Notes: generated by a model from the sequence alone, not told the origin. DNA of 64,000 nt from Fibrobacterota bacterium (GCA_003165595.1 PLWQ01000012.1:551012-615011); one strand, 5' to 3'. Shown: positions 33,845-42,936, counted from the stretch's first letter. Numbers and translations: made by a program.

Positions 33845-34675
33845 ATGAAATTCGCAAAGATGGAAGGTTTGGCGAACGATTTCATCGTCACCAGCGATAC
33901 GATGACCGACGCCGGCCTTCTTGGCACCCTGCGGGAACGCGCGGTCTCATTGTGCGACCGGCGGCGAGGCATCGGCGGCGACGGCGTGCTGTGCGTCCTT
34001 ACGTCTTCCTCAGCGGACTTCGGCATGCGAATATATAATGCCGATGGCAGCGAAGCCGAGATGTGCGGCAATGGCATCCGGTGTTTTGCGGTATACCTTC
34101 GGGAAACCGGGCTTTGGAACATGCCAGGACTTGCGGTTGAGACCGCCGCCGGCATCATCCGGACCTCGTTTGAAGGCGACCGGATCCGCGTCGACATGGG
34201 TGCGCCCATCCTGGACGCCAAAAAAATACCTGTTGCCAAAGAATCGGGCGAAGCCGTGCGCGAGAAGATTCTTGTTGACAATAAAGAATTCGTCGTTACG
34301 GCGGTATCCATGGGAAATCCTCATGCCGTTGTCTACGCCGATGAGCTCACCGATGAACTGGTGTTGGGATATGGAAAGAAGCTCGAATCACACCCCTATT
34401 TTCCGAAAAAAGCGAACATCGAGTTTGTTAAGGTGCTATCGGATAGCGAGATCCGGATGCGGGTGTACGAGCGGGGGTGCGGCGAAACCATGGCCTGCGG
34501 CACGGGCGCTTGCGCGAGCGTGGTATCGGGGGTTGTTTCCGGCCTTCACGGTACCAGCGTTACGGTGCACCTCCGGGGCGGCGACCTGCTGGTCGAATGG
34601 AGCGGCGACCGGAAGAGCCCGGTGTACATGACCGGCCCGGCAACGTGGGTATACAGCGGCGAGGTCAGGCTATGA
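33845..34675 (+). CDS. dapF: diaminopimelate epimerase
   Basis: A 276-residue enzyme interconverting LL- and meso-diaminopimelate for lysine and peptidoglycan synthesis. The two catalytic cysteines are Cys74 (EMCGNGIRC) and Cys218 (MACGTGAC). GLANDFIV near the start replaces the common GxGNDF. The ATG at 33845 follows GGAGG at five bases, so the longer upstream frame is not used. Its stop overlaps the start of the small membrane-protein gene (ATGA). Confidence 0.95.
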   Translation: MKFAKMEGLANDFIVTSDTMTDAGLLGTLRERAVSLCDRRRGIGGDGVLCVLTSSSADFGMRIYNADGSEAEMCGNGIRCFAVYLRETGLWNMPGLAVETAAGIIRTSFEGDRIRVDMGAPILDAKKIPVAKESGEAVREKILVDNKEFVVTAVSMGNPHAVVYADELTDELVLGYGKKLESHPYFPKKANIEFVKVLSDSEIRMRVYERGCGETMACGTGACASVVSGVVSGLHGTSVTVHLRGGDLLVEWSGDRKSPVYMTGPATWVYSGEVRL

Positions 34676-34935
34676 GCGTCTTCGAGATCCTCATGCTCGT
34701 GTGTTTCGGGGCAAGCTGGCCCGTGAGCATTGAGAAAACCCTGCGGACCAGGCGCGTTGACGGGAAAAGTCCCGTCTTTCTGGGCATCGTGTGCCTGGGA
34801 TACGTGAGCGGAATCCTGCACAAGTTTTTTTTCTCGCCTGACTGGGTGATCGTTTTGTATATTGTAAATCTTGTTTTGGTCGCGGCCGATTTCGTCCTGT
34901 ATTTCCGGTACAGGACAGCGTCCCTCGCCCGTTAG
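34672..34935 (+). CDS. small PQ-loop-like membrane protein
   Basis: An 87-residue protein with three hydrophobic segments (about 3-18, 37-52, 60-80). CFGASWPVSIEKTLRTRRVDGKSP resembles the PQ-loop/SemiSWEET half-repeat region, where a W-P-x-S-I turn precedes a basic loop. Related short proteins occur in Firmicutes and FCB bacteria without known function; a homodimeric small-molecule transporter is possible. It is translationally coupled to dapF (4-base overlap). Confidence 0.7.
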   Translation: MSVFEILMLVCFGASWPVSIEKTLRTRRVDGKSPVFLGIVCLGYVSGILHKFFFSPDWVIVLYIVNLVLVAADFVLYFRYRTASLAR

Positions 34936-35055
34936 ACGGCTTTGTGAACCGGCTTTTCCGTGTCCGCAGGAACCGGGAAAGAACCGGGCGGACCCGATGT
35001 GTTATTTCGACAATAAAACGCGATACCGATGCGTAGTAGCGGTGAAAGAAAAGAT

Positions 35056-35084
35056 TTGGAATCTTTCGGTATTTATGGTAAAAT
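35056..35084 (+). promoter_or_regulatory. sigma-70-type promoter of the sigma factor gene
   Basis: TTGGAA at 35056-35061, a 17-base spacer, and TAAAAT at 35079-35084. The predicted start near 35091 gives a leader of about 80 bases before the ATG at 35170. Confidence 0.6.
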
Positions 35085-35169
35085 CGAAAGGTTATTCTTA
35101 GTCCAATAAGAGCTTTGGCGCAGAAATGGTCCGCAAGGTCCGGCACACTCGATCGAAAGTTGGGGAAAA

Positions 35170-36015
35170 ATGAGAACCGCAACGTTACTTTCTGAAAAAG
35201 ATTCTCTCGATCTTTATCTCGAGGAAATAAAGAACAACCGGACGCTTACGGCGCCGGAAGAGGCCGAGATGGCCGTCCGCATCCGTAAGGGTGACAAAAA
35301 GGCGCTCGAAAGGCTGGTAAAAGCAAACCTGAGGTTCGTGGTGAGCGTGGCGCGCAACTACCAGAATCAGGGGCTGCCACTCAACGATCTTATCAACGAG
35401 GGGAATCTCGGCCTTATCAAGGCTGCGCGTAAGTTCGATGAGAAGAAGAATTTTAAATTCATCTCCTATGCCGTGTGGTGGATCAGGCAGGCAATTCTCA
35501 AATCGCTTGCCGAACAGTCACGAATCATCAATGTACCGCTGCACAGGGTTGGAACTATTTCGGACATCGGCAAGGCCCAGAACAAGCTCGAACAGGAATT
35601 GGAGCGCGTGCCTACCGCCGAGGAGATCGCGAGAGAGATGGGCGTTGAGGAACGTGAGGTAAACGACATCCTGCGCATCGGCAACAGGCATGTTTCTCTG
35701 GACAAGCCGTTGCAGAACGACGAGGATTTCCGGCTTATCGACTCACTCCACAACCACGACCAGGAGCTTCCGGACTCGGGCGCAATAAAGGTCTCTCTGT
35801 CCGGCGAGATCGAGAAACTGCTTGATACGTTGTCGTCTGCCGAAAAAGAAGTGATCAAACTGTACTTCGGCATCGGCCAGGACACGGCGCATACGCTCGA
35901 AGAGATCGGCAAGCGCGTGCATCTGACAAGGGAGCGGGTACGGCAGATCAAGCAGAAAGGCCTCAGGCGGCTGCGCAACTCCTACAGGAGCAAGAAGCTT
36001 CGGAGCTTTATGTAA
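35170..36015 (+). CDS. rpoD: RNA polymerase sigma factor, RpoD/SigA family (short form)
   Basis: A 281-residue sigma-70. It has a short region 1.2 (DSLDLYLEEIKNNRTLT), region 2 with ALERLVKANLRFVVSVA and FKFISYAVWWIRQAI, region 3 (RVPTAEEIAREMGVEEREV), and region 4 with the HTH TLEEIGKRVHLTRERVRQI. The absence of a long region 1.1 and the total length resemble primary sigma factors of Bacteroidetes/Chlorobi-type bacteria; a group 2 role cannot be excluded. A good promoter lies upstream and a strong terminator downstream, so it is monocistronic. Confidence 0.92.
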   Translation: MRTATLLSEKDSLDLYLEEIKNNRTLTAPEEAEMAVRIRKGDKKALERLVKANLRFVVSVARNYQNQGLPLNDLINEGNLGLIKAARKFDEKKNFKFISYAVWWIRQAILKSLAEQSRIINVPLHRVGTISDIGKAQNKLEQELERVPTAEEIAREMGVEEREVNDILRIGNRHVSLDKPLQNDEDFRLIDSLHNHDQELPDSGAIKVSLSGEIEKLLDTLSSAEKEVIKLYFGIGQDTAHTLEEIGKRVHLTRERVRQIKQKGLRRLRNSYRSKKLRSFM

Positions 36016-36043
36016 GCCTTGGCCGCACTAGCCTGAAAAATCA

Positions 36044-36070
36044 AGGGGCGTTCAAGTGAACGCCCCTTTT
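36044..36070 (+). terminator. rho-independent terminator of the sigma factor gene
   Basis: A perfect 11-bp stem AGGGGCGTTCA / TGAACGCCCCT with a two-base top, followed by TTTT. It sits between convergent genes. The A-stretch on its left may let it work weakly for the opposite strand too. Confidence 0.85.
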
Positions 36071-36098
36071 CGTTTCCTCCAGGTTCGCCGGGGCCGGG

Positions 36099-37265
36099 TT
36101 ACTTCGCCAGCTCCTTGATTTTGCGGATAACCAGCAGCGCCTCCGGCCCGCTCACGCTCTTGTCGAGCCCGAACTCGCCGTTGAGATCCGCGGTCATTAC
36201 GCCTTTATCAACCGCATTGCAAATGGCGTTGTATGCCGGATGCGACGGATTGACATCGGGGAACCTGCTCTCCGAACCGATGTGCTTGGTGGCGAGCGAC
36301 GGGTCGTGAAGGACCGCGATGATCGCCTCTTCCACAACCATGGCATACTCGCCGCGATTCACCAGCTGGTCGGGATGAAAGGTGTGGTCGGGATAGGGTT
36401 CCAGTCCGCGAATCTTGAGATCCACGATATCGGAAATGAAGTTCTTTGCCCAGTGGTTTCCGATGTCGGTGACCGCCGCCATCGATACCGCGCTGTCGAC
36501 TTTCATTTCGCGGTTGTCGGTGGGCGCCTTGTAGGAATTGTCGTAATTCTTGGGCCGCTTCTTCTCAACAAGCTTGTCTATCTGGAGTTCGGAAACAAAG
36601 AGCGCGGCGATGTCGGCGCGGGAAATCTTTTCCACGAGCGCTATTCGCTTGCCCACGTCGGTGCCGGGCGCCGCGCGCTCGATCATCTGCACGAGCTGCC
36701 ACTGGTCGTCCGCCTCCTTGGTCCAGTCTTTCTTGAGTTCGAGCACCTTCTTGAAATCGTCGGCGGCTTTGCCGAATTCGTAGGCCTTCTTGTAGCACAC
36801 GCCGCGGCGATAATAAACTTCGGAGTTCTGCGGATCGACCTTGAGCGCCTTCTCGTATTCGTTCTCCACGTCCTTGAGCCATTCCTTGGCCGGTTTACCC
36901 TCGTTCTGTTTGGTTATCACAATGGCCTTGGCGACGAACCCGTCCGGGATCTTGTTGTCGAGCGATTGACATTTTTCGGCAAGTTTGATCGCTTCCTTGA
37001 AATCGCCTTTGTTCGCGGTGACCAGCGCCAACCCGGCATAGGCTGGCGCGAACTTCGCATCCAGCGACGTTGCGAGATTGAACTCTTCCGCGGCCTTGTC
37101 GAACTTGCCGTCGTTGTAGTACTTCATTCCCTCTTTGCAATGTGACTGAGGAGTGTCCATGTAACCGCCGGCCTTGCGCGCCTTGGGAGCGCACCCGGCG
37201 GCAAGCATGAGCGCAATGCTCAGTGCGAAGGTTGCAAAGGTCTTGACCGAAAGTTTCTTTTGCAT
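36099..37265 (-). CDS. TPR lipoprotein with C-terminal SLH-like domains
   Basis: A 388-residue lipoprotein (lipobox LAAGC). Residues about 40-200 hold three to four tetratricopeptide repeats (for example EGMKYYNDGKFDKAAEEFN and SEVYYRRGVCYKKAYEFGKA). Residues 225-385 resemble S-layer-homology domains: DIGNHWAKNFISDIVDLKIRG, then PDHTFHPDQLVNRGEYAMV and FPDVNPSHPAYNAI. A TPR protein ending in SLH-like repeats probably links the outer membrane to the cell wall or scaffolds envelope assembly. AAGGAG lies before the ATG. It follows the LPP20-like gene by 72 bases, likely sharing its CRP-like promoter. Confidence 0.78.
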   Translation of the reverse strand: MQKKLSVKTFATFALSIALMLAAGCAPKARKAGGYMDTPQSHCKEGMKYYNDGKFDKAAEEFNLATSLDAKFAPAYAGLALVTANKGDFKEAIKLAEKCQSLDNKIPDGFVAKAIVITKQNEGKPAKEWLKDVENEYEKALKVDPQNSEVYYRRGVCYKKAYEFGKAADDFKKVLELKKDWTKEADDQWQLVQMIERAAPGTDVGKRIALVEKISRADIAALFVSELQIDKLVEKKRPKNYDNSYKAPTDNREMKVDSAVSMAAVTDIGNHWAKNFISDIVDLKIRGLEPYPDHTFHPDQLVNRGEYAMVVEEAIIAVLHDPSLATKHIGSESRFPDVNPSHPAYNAICNAVDKGVMTADLNGEFGLDKSVSGPEALLVIRKIKELAK

Positions 37266-37337
37266 GATCGAATTCTCCTTGCGTTAAGTTTCTCTCGGCT
37301 CCGCCATGGAGCCCCGAGGTTCCACCGGGTGTTTTGA

Positions 37338-38186
37338 TCAGTCAACCACCAAAATCACCCGGCACTCGGACAGGAACTTGAGGTTCTGCGCCGCACTCCG
37401 CACATCGGCTGCGTCGGCGTCGGAAATAACCACGTCGGTAGCGTTGTCGCCCTGTGCCTTGAGCCCCTTGATCTGTCCGGGCGTCTTCCCGACCCGGTCG
37501 AGCTTGGCCGCCGCCTTTACCTCTTTTGCATAGCCCACGATTCCGTACTTGATGGCCCATTCACGCGACACGTACGCGCTGCCGTACACTTCTTTTCCCG
37601 ATTCGTCAAGTATTTTCGGGGCAAGGGCCGGCTTCACGCTGAGGCCGTGGCAGTCGATGATGAGCCCGGTAAACACCATGGCCTTCTTTGCCTTTGTGCC
37701 CTCAAACGCGGCTATGGACGGCTTCTCGCCGATGGTATTTCCCCAGAGCACGTCGTCGATGCCGCCCACACCGTCAAGAGGAATGGCCATCACGAGTTCG
37801 ACCGATCCGTCGCTCATGTACTTTTCCTTACCTTTTTGTTCGAAGCCGCGCACAAATCCGCTCACCCTGCTGGTGATGACGTCACTCTTCACCATGAAGT
37901 TTTCCACGGTCGTGCTCGAATTGAGGAAGATCCCTTTGAGTGTCTCCAGGGCGTTGCGGAGAGCAATCTGTTGCGCAGCGCGAATCGCGCCGGCACGCTG
38001 GGCGGCTTCCGGATGGTCCGGGTTCGGCGCTCCGATGCCCTTGGCATAGATGATGCGGTTTGTCCAGTCGATTGCGCCGTCGCCCTGCTTGTCGGTGACC
38101 ACGGTGTCCAGAACGGGTTGCATCTGGGCCATGGCCATAGTCGCAGAAAACAGGCCTGCGATCGCTGCGGTTAGGACTCTCTTCAT
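37338..38186 (-). CDS. LPP20-like secreted protein
   Basis: A 282-residue exported protein (signal peptide LTAAIAGLFSATMAMAQ). The segment DWTNRIIYAKGIGAPNP followed by AIRAAQQIALRNALETLKGI, with later VSGFVRGFEQ, resembles the LPP20/FlgT-N type fold, in which an alpha/beta domain follows an A-x-x-x-A-x-R-x-A helix. In flagellated bacteria such proteins can be periplasmic or associated with the flagellar basal body. AAGGAGG precedes the ATG at 38186. It is the first gene of a two-gene unit with the TPR-SLH lipoprotein, under a CRP-like promoter. Confidence 0.65.
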   Translation of the reverse strand: MKRVLTAAIAGLFSATMAMAQMQPVLDTVVTDKQGDGAIDWTNRIIYAKGIGAPNPDHPEAAQRAGAIRAAQQIALRNALETLKGIFLNSSTTVENFMVKSDVITSRVSGFVRGFEQKGKEKYMSDGSVELVMAIPLDGVGGIDDVLWGNTIGEKPSIAAFEGTKAKKAMVFTGLIIDCHGLSVKPALAPKILDESGKEVYGSAYVSREWAIKYGIVGYAKEVKAAAKLDRVGKTPGQIKGLKAQGDNATDVVISDADAADVRSAAQNLKFLSECRVILVVD

Positions 38187-38294
38187 ACATCCTCCTTATG
38201 GGTGATTATTGGTGACCAGTCTCATTTTGTTGTCTGTGCCGCGCCGCCGTGCCCAGCCCCTGTCATTGGCAAAGGGGCTCTCCCGTCTGCATCA

Positions 38295-38337
38295 AATATA
38301 CAGTTCCGGCACGTACCGGTCTGTGACTTGCGTCACA
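38295..38337 (-). promoter_or_regulatory. CRP/FNR-family site with -10 element (class II promoter geometry)
   Basis: TGTGA-CTTGCG-TCACA at 38322-38337 is an exact match to the palindromic CRP consensus TGTGA-N6-TCACA. On the minus strand a -10 hexamer TATATT lies at 38300-38295. With a start predicted at 38288, the CRP site centre is at -41.5, the textbook class II position. The leader to the ATG at 38186 would be about 100 bases. Confidence 0.6.
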
Positions 38338-38372
38338 CGATGGCAAATGCCCCGGCCGGCCCCCGAGGGGCA

Positions 38373-39092
38373 TTACCGGACCTTTCGCGCAATGCAAAAG
38401 AGGTATCCAACATACCTGAAGCCTTCTAGCCTGTAAAAAACATCAATTTCCTTGTGAAAGGCAAGCTTGATCCGCTTGTCGGCGAAAAATCCCTTTTCGT
38501 CTTCGAGCCTGCGCGCCATATGGGCGTAATAGTTGTCCCATCCGCTCTGCGGCACGAGGCACAGGAACTGGATGTCGAATCCGGCCGCGGCCAGCATGGT
38601 GCGGTAGGAGGCTTCAGTCTCGTAGTGGTACTTTTCGTCTTCGAAGATCCGCTTCACTTCGTCGGGCACTTTTTCGGTGAGCAGGACAAGATCCGAAAAC
38701 GCAAACCACCCGCGCGGGGCGGTCCACTGGTTTGCAAGCGAAAGCCCCTTTTCCCGCGTCATGAAGGACAGCACGCCTCCCTCCGCAAGAACAAGGTCGA
38801 ACGGTTCCTTGGAAAAATCCGCGTTGAGCAGGTTGCTTGCTGCAAACGTAATGAGATGGCTCACCGACCTTTCGACCGCAAGCGACCTCGCGAATTCGAT
38901 GTTCTCCTCGCTGATGTCGACCGCGGTCACCTTGCAGCGAAATTCGCGCGCCAGGTTGCTCGCGCCGTCGCCATAGCCGCACCCCATATCCAGAACCCGG
39001 CTTGCCGGCGTGAGCAGCGCGAAGCGCGCCGCAGCAAGAGAGCATTCGCGCCCCGCGGGAGAAGAGTAGTTGGAATGAAGGTCTGTTACCAT
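38373..39092 (-). CDS. class I SAM-dependent methyltransferase
   Basis: A 239-residue cytoplasmic methyltransferase. Motif I is VLDMGCGYGDGA, followed by KVTAVDISEENIEFA, DLVLAEGGVLSF and the APRGWFAFSDLV strand. It belongs to the UbiE/Coq5-like group; the substrate is not predictable. The ATG at 39092 has only a weak ribosome site. It follows mraY by 34 bases on the same strand, so co-transcription is likely, though the metabolic link is unclear. Confidence 0.85.
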   Translation of the reverse strand: MVTDLHSNYSSPAGRECSLAAARFALLTPASRVLDMGCGYGDGASNLAREFRCKVTAVDISEENIEFARSLAVERSVSHLITFAASNLLNADFSKEPFDLVLAEGGVLSFMTREKGLSLANQWTAPRGWFAFSDLVLLTEKVPDEVKRIFEDEKYHYETEASYRTMLAAAGFDIQFLCLVPQSGWDNYYAHMARRLEDEKGFFADKRIKLAFHKEIDVFYRLEGFRYVGYLFCIARKVR

Positions 39093-39126
39093 AAGAGGCC
39101 GGCGTTCTACGGAGCACGGTTTTAGG

Positions 39127-40263
39127 CTATCGCACCTTGAGAAAGACGATAAGACTGACTACCAGGAGTATCACGGAAATGATATGGAACCGCCATGTGA
39201 TTTTCGAACGGATGTAGAACTCCTGAGCGTAGAACGGGTTCTTGCGCATCAGGAATTGAAAATGATGATGAATTGGCGCGCGCAGGAAAATCCGCTTGCC
39301 TGTTGAACGGAACGAAACGATTTGGAGCACAACCGAAAGAAATTCAAGCAAAAAGATAAACCCGACAAGGGGAAGAAAAAACGCGGCCTTGATAAAGATG
39401 AACATGATTCCGATGGTGCCGCCCAGGCCCACGGCGCCCGAATCGCCCATTATAATGGATGACGGCGGCGAGTTGAACCACAAAAACGCCAGCAGTGTGC
39501 CCACCATGCCGCCGATGAGCGGAAGGATTTCGTCCACACCGCTGATATACGGGATGAGCAGGTATTTGCTCCACACGGCATGGCTTGACACATAAGCAAT
39601 GACGCCCACAAAAAGAAAACAGGTGATGAGCGGTACGGCCGCGAGGGTGTCGAAACCGTCGGTAAAGTTAACGCCGTTGGCCATCACCGCGATAACGAGC
39701 GTCATAAAGGGGATAAAGAGCCAAAACGGCATATAGGGAAAATCGCGAGAAATGCTCAGGAACGGGATATTGATGTAGCCGTTGATGTTCGGGATGTACT
39801 TGTAGGCGACAATGGCCACAACGCAGGATATGAGGATGTACAAAGACAGTCGGACGTTGGCCGAAATCCCGTCGGCCTTGTACTGGTAGTCCTGTTTCGT
39901 GATTTTTCCTCTCGAAACACGTGCCTTGTTCACCACTTTCGCAATGTCGTCCACGGCACCGATAACGCTGAAAAAAACGTAAATCGCCAGCGCGGAAATG
40001 ACGTACGAATTGAAGCGGGCCGAGATAAGGCTCGTTGCGAGGATGATAACCAGGAACAGGATTCCGGCTGGCATCACCGGGTCGGTCTTGCCCTTTACGG
40101 AGTCGAATTCGGTGTTGACATTGAGCTTTTTAAGAAATGAAATGTACGGCGGGAACAGGACCATGGCGCAAACGAACGAAAAAACGGTCGCAACACTTGT
40201 ACTGAAAAGCCTGCTGTTAAGGAGATAAAGGTGGGTTTTTTGATAAATGAGTTCGATGAGCAT
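39127..40263 (-). CDS. mraY: MraY-like phospho-N-acetylmuramoyl-pentapeptide transferase
   Basis: A 378-residue membrane enzyme making lipid I of peptidoglycan by transferring phospho-MurNAc-pentapeptide to undecaprenyl phosphate. Catalytic signatures: VIGAVDDIAKVV (Asp pair), GVNFTDGFDTLA (Asn/Asp), MGDSGAVGLGG and the histidine cluster APIHHHFQF. About ten helices are visible. It is divergent: the usual GTPTMGG segment is replaced by KTDPVMPAGILF. The ATG at 40263 is chosen since MLIEL matches MraY starts; an in-frame start at 40293 is possible. It is outside any mur/fts cluster here. Confidence 0.85.
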   Translation of the reverse strand: MLIELIYQKTHLYLLNSRLFSTSVATVFSFVCAMVLFPPYISFLKKLNVNTEFDSVKGKTDPVMPAGILFLVIILATSLISARFNSYVISALAIYVFFSVIGAVDDIAKVVNKARVSRGKITKQDYQYKADGISANVRLSLYILISCVVAIVAYKYIPNINGYINIPFLSISRDFPYMPFWLFIPFMTLVIAVMANGVNFTDGFDTLAAVPLITCFLFVGVIAYVSSHAVWSKYLLIPYISGVDEILPLIGGMVGTLLAFLWFNSPPSSIIMGDSGAVGLGGTIGIMFIFIKAAFFLPLVGFIFLLEFLSVVLQIVSFRSTGKRIFLRAPIHHHFQFLMRKNPFYAQEFYIRSKITWRFHIISVILLVVSLIVFLKVR

Positions 40264-40319
40264 GCTTGATCCGGTTGATGTCTCTTGCCGCAACTATCCA
40301 AAATAACAATGAATAAAAT

Positions 40320-40348
40320 ATATTATATATGATGAAATGACTTGGCAA
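40320..40348 (-). promoter_or_regulatory. candidate sigma-70 promoter of mraY
   Basis: On the minus strand, TTGCCA at 40348-40343, a 17-base spacer, and TAATAT at 40325-40320, in a very A+T-rich stretch. The predicted start, about 40313, is 50 bases before the ATG at 40263. Confidence 0.5.
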
Positions 40349-40545
40349 AAAAGATGCAAAGGACTGTCCGTAAGCCCTCGCGGAGGGGCTAAAATCAAAA
40401 GACAAATTTCCGGCCTGCGCGCTCTTTCCATCTCCACGGCGGAAAAGAGTAATTCGGAAAGGCGTTCCCGACCTATCTTTTCCTGAGAGTTTAAAGAACC
40501 ACGGCCATAGACACGACTGCAAATGCTCATTCAAGGTAGCAAGCG

Positions 40546-41583
40546 ATGGAAAAGGTTTTAGGCTTTCTGTTCCTCCTTTGCTCCGCGCTTGCCGCGCCGG
40601 CCCAGGTAACTCTGCCCACCGGTCGCATCGTTCCCAAAGACAGCTTTATCGTATTCCTGTTTGTCGGTCATTCCAATATGACGGGAAGAGACAGGGTTGC
40701 GCCGGATACTGCCGAGAGTCCCTTTCTGTGGAATTGCCTGCTTAACAGGCCTCCCCAACTCGCGTGGATTCCGGCGCGTGAACCTCTTCATATTGAAAAT
40801 CCGCCGGACCAGGAGTTCGGATGCGGGCCCGGAATGCCTTTTTTGAAAGCCTTGAGTAGCGCCTGCCCCGGATATTATTTCGGCATCATTCAAAATTCCA
40901 ATTCGGGGTACTGTGTTCAAGGAAATTTTCGTCGAGGAAAAGACGCCTACGACGAAGAAATCGGGGCGGCTTCACTTTTTGCCGGTACGGTAACACTGGG
41001 TGGAATAGTGGCCATGATTGGCTGGGTTGAGGCGGAAGATGGCAGTGTGGAGGCAAATCCTTTCCAGTTTGCCTTGCAGGAAAGCTGCATGGTGGCGGAA
41101 ATGCGCAGTGATCTTCAAAAAACCGATTTGCCCTTTGTGATTGGTGAATTCGAGAATGGCGCGTCATCGCCGCTTGCAGTTGACAGGGACACGGTTGCCG
41201 CACAGATCTTTGCCACGCCCGCGCGGATAACGAATTCCGCGATCGTTTCTTCTGAGGGAATGACCTACACCGACGATCACCATTACGATTGCTCTTCTCA
41301 AAAAGTCTGGGGCGAGCGGGCGGCACGAGTTTTGGTCGATCACGGGTGGGGGCCGGGCCGGACTTCCACGGCCGAACCCTTGGCGTGGTGCGCCCCGAGC
41401 GGCACTATTTTGCCGCACCGGGGCGATGAAATCCGATTCTTTGACCTGCGGGGCCGCCTGGTTGCGTCGATTCCCGTGGCATCGGACGGAATCATTCCGC
41501 GCAGCGAGCTGCGCGGAATGTACATTGTAAAGCATGTGCGCGGACCGACCGCCCTTGCCACCACGCTCCGTTTCCTTTTCTAG
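40546..41583 (+). CDS. secreted SGNH carbohydrate esterase (CE6/sialate O-acetylesterase-like)
   Basis: A 345-residue exported esterase. After a signal peptide (GFLFLLCSALAAPAQ), FLFVGHSNMTGR carries the nucleophile Ser43 in the block I form GxSNMxGR typical of CE6 and sialate O-acetylesterases. Block V is DDHHYD at 243-248 with the catalytic Asp/His. A polysaccharide deacetylase role (for example on acetylated xylan) is likely. The last about 55 residues (IRFFDLRGRLVASI, then LRGMYIVKHVRG) form a sorting-like tail. It lies 10 bases before the next gene on the same strand, so they may be co-transcribed. Confidence 0.8.
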   Translation: MEKVLGFLFLLCSALAAPAQVTLPTGRIVPKDSFIVFLFVGHSNMTGRDRVAPDTAESPFLWNCLLNRPPQLAWIPAREPLHIENPPDQEFGCGPGMPFLKALSSACPGYYFGIIQNSNSGYCVQGNFRRGKDAYDEEIGAASLFAGTVTLGGIVAMIGWVEAEDGSVEANPFQFALQESCMVAEMRSDLQKTDLPFVIGEFENGASSPLAVDRDTVAAQIFATPARITNSAIVSSEGMTYTDDHHYDCSSQKVWGERAARVLVDHGWGPGRTSTAEPLAWCAPSGTILPHRGDEIRFFDLRGRLVASIPVASDGIIPRSELRGMYIVKHVRGPTALATTLRFLF

Positions 41584-41593
41584 CCACTCTCCC

Positions 41594-42871
41594 ATGCGCA
41601 ATAGACTTACCTTGCTATTTCTTTGTATCGATGGCCTCGGGGCGGTTCTCGCGTTTACGCCGCGAAGTCACGGTGCGCTTTTCCCCGCAGCCGGCGCACC
41701 CGCCAAAAGGCGCCTCACTCCCTGGCAGTGCGTTGGCGGATGCGGCACAAGCACGGGCGGCGCAGGCACGAGCGGCGCCACGCTCCGATGGATCGGCCAG
41801 GGCGTGCCGGGGTCGCTGCTGTGCGTCGAAGCCCAGGGATCGGAAGCCTATATAAGCAACAGCCGCGACTCGGTAAGAGCCGTTATGTCCCTGTCGCCAT
41901 CATTGTACCTGCATTTGCGCCGGTCCGAGATGCAGCTCTGCCTGCCCCTGCAATACCGGTACGCTCCGATGGAAAACGGCATGAACCGGACCGGGGTGTC
42001 GGTACAGGGCATGGGCGACCTTACGGTTGACGCATCCGTGAAGCTTGGCACACGGGGGCAGATTGTGCCGCACTTGGGACTCAGCTTTCCAACAGGTAAT
42101 TTTGACGCCTGCAACCGGTTCCAGGTCCTGCCGCCCGACATGCAGCTCGGAAGCGGCCTGTTCGGCGGCCGGGTGTCGCTCGATTACACCATAGACCGCG
42201 ATTGGGGCTCCGTCTGCATCTCTCCGAGCTACACGGGCGGCCTTTTTTACATGCAAACCACCGACTGGCGTTTCGACAGGAATCTTTACAGGGGAATACC
42301 GGTTCGCCAAACGTTTGCCTGGGCCCGCGTGTCGGGCGCAACTGGCGGCAGTTCCTTCTGTGGCGCGCGCAATGACATGGGCGTTGTGACGGCGGACAGG
42401 GTCACGCTTGCGGTATACGCATCAGTCAAGCACGGTTGGGCAACGCACGGCTTCGGCGTGAGCCTGGAGATTTCCACCGGCGACGACGCGTACGAGAATT
42501 TCTCATACCAGGACTGGCTCAAGAGTTCGGACGGGCAATTCGTTGACACCAACGCTTGCAAAGACAGGGCCGCGGCGCAGACGATCGCGAACCAATCGAC
42601 GACGCAGGGTGTCGACTCGGCGGGGGTGACGACCCCGAGATATTCAAATCCCACGGTTGTAGGGCGCGACAGCATTTACTGGAAGGTGCGGCAAAGCACC
42701 CGGACCGCGGTACAGAACTATCCCCTTCTCAGCTTTCAGTACAGTGAGGAAATCGCATTATTCCGCATGCCCCTGTTCTGGGGAGTGGTGCTGCCGCTCA
42801 CGCTCGGCGATGGACGCAACATGTTTACCGGACTCTCCGCAACCGTGGGAACAAGGTTCGGGGTCTTCTAG
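41594..42871 (+). CDS. predicted outer-membrane beta-barrel-like protein
   Basis: A 425-residue protein with an N-terminal hydrophobic segment (LTLLFLCIDGLGAVLA) and a long region of alternating amphipathic strands with aromatic ends (for example SPSLYLHLRRSEMQLCLPLQYRY and RVTLAVYASVKHGWATHGFGVSLEI), ending in Phe (RFGVF), which is typical of outer-membrane barrels. A Gly/Thr/Ser-rich stretch follows the signal. The ATG at 41594 is 10 bases after the esterase stop. No specific family was recognised. Confidence 0.6.
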   Translation: MRNRLTLLFLCIDGLGAVLAFTPRSHGALFPAAGAPAKRRLTPWQCVGGCGTSTGGAGTSGATLRWIGQGVPGSLLCVEAQGSEAYISNSRDSVRAVMSLSPSLYLHLRRSEMQLCLPLQYRYAPMENGMNRTGVSVQGMGDLTVDASVKLGTRGQIVPHLGLSFPTGNFDACNRFQVLPPDMQLGSGLFGGRVSLDYTIDRDWGSVCISPSYTGGLFYMQTTDWRFDRNLYRGIPVRQTFAWARVSGATGGSSFCGARNDMGVVTADRVTLAVYASVKHGWATHGFGVSLEISTGDDAYENFSYQDWLKSSDGQFVDTNACKDRAAAQTIANQSTTQGVDSAGVTTPRYSNPTVVGRDSIYWKVRQSTRTAVQNYPLLSFQYSEEIALFRMPLFWGVVLPLTLGDGRNMFTGLSATVGTRFGVF

Positions 42872-42936
42872 GAGGACTCCGGAGAAATTGTGTCGCTTGA
42901 GCAATGCAAAACATTCACCGCAAAGAACGCAAAGAA

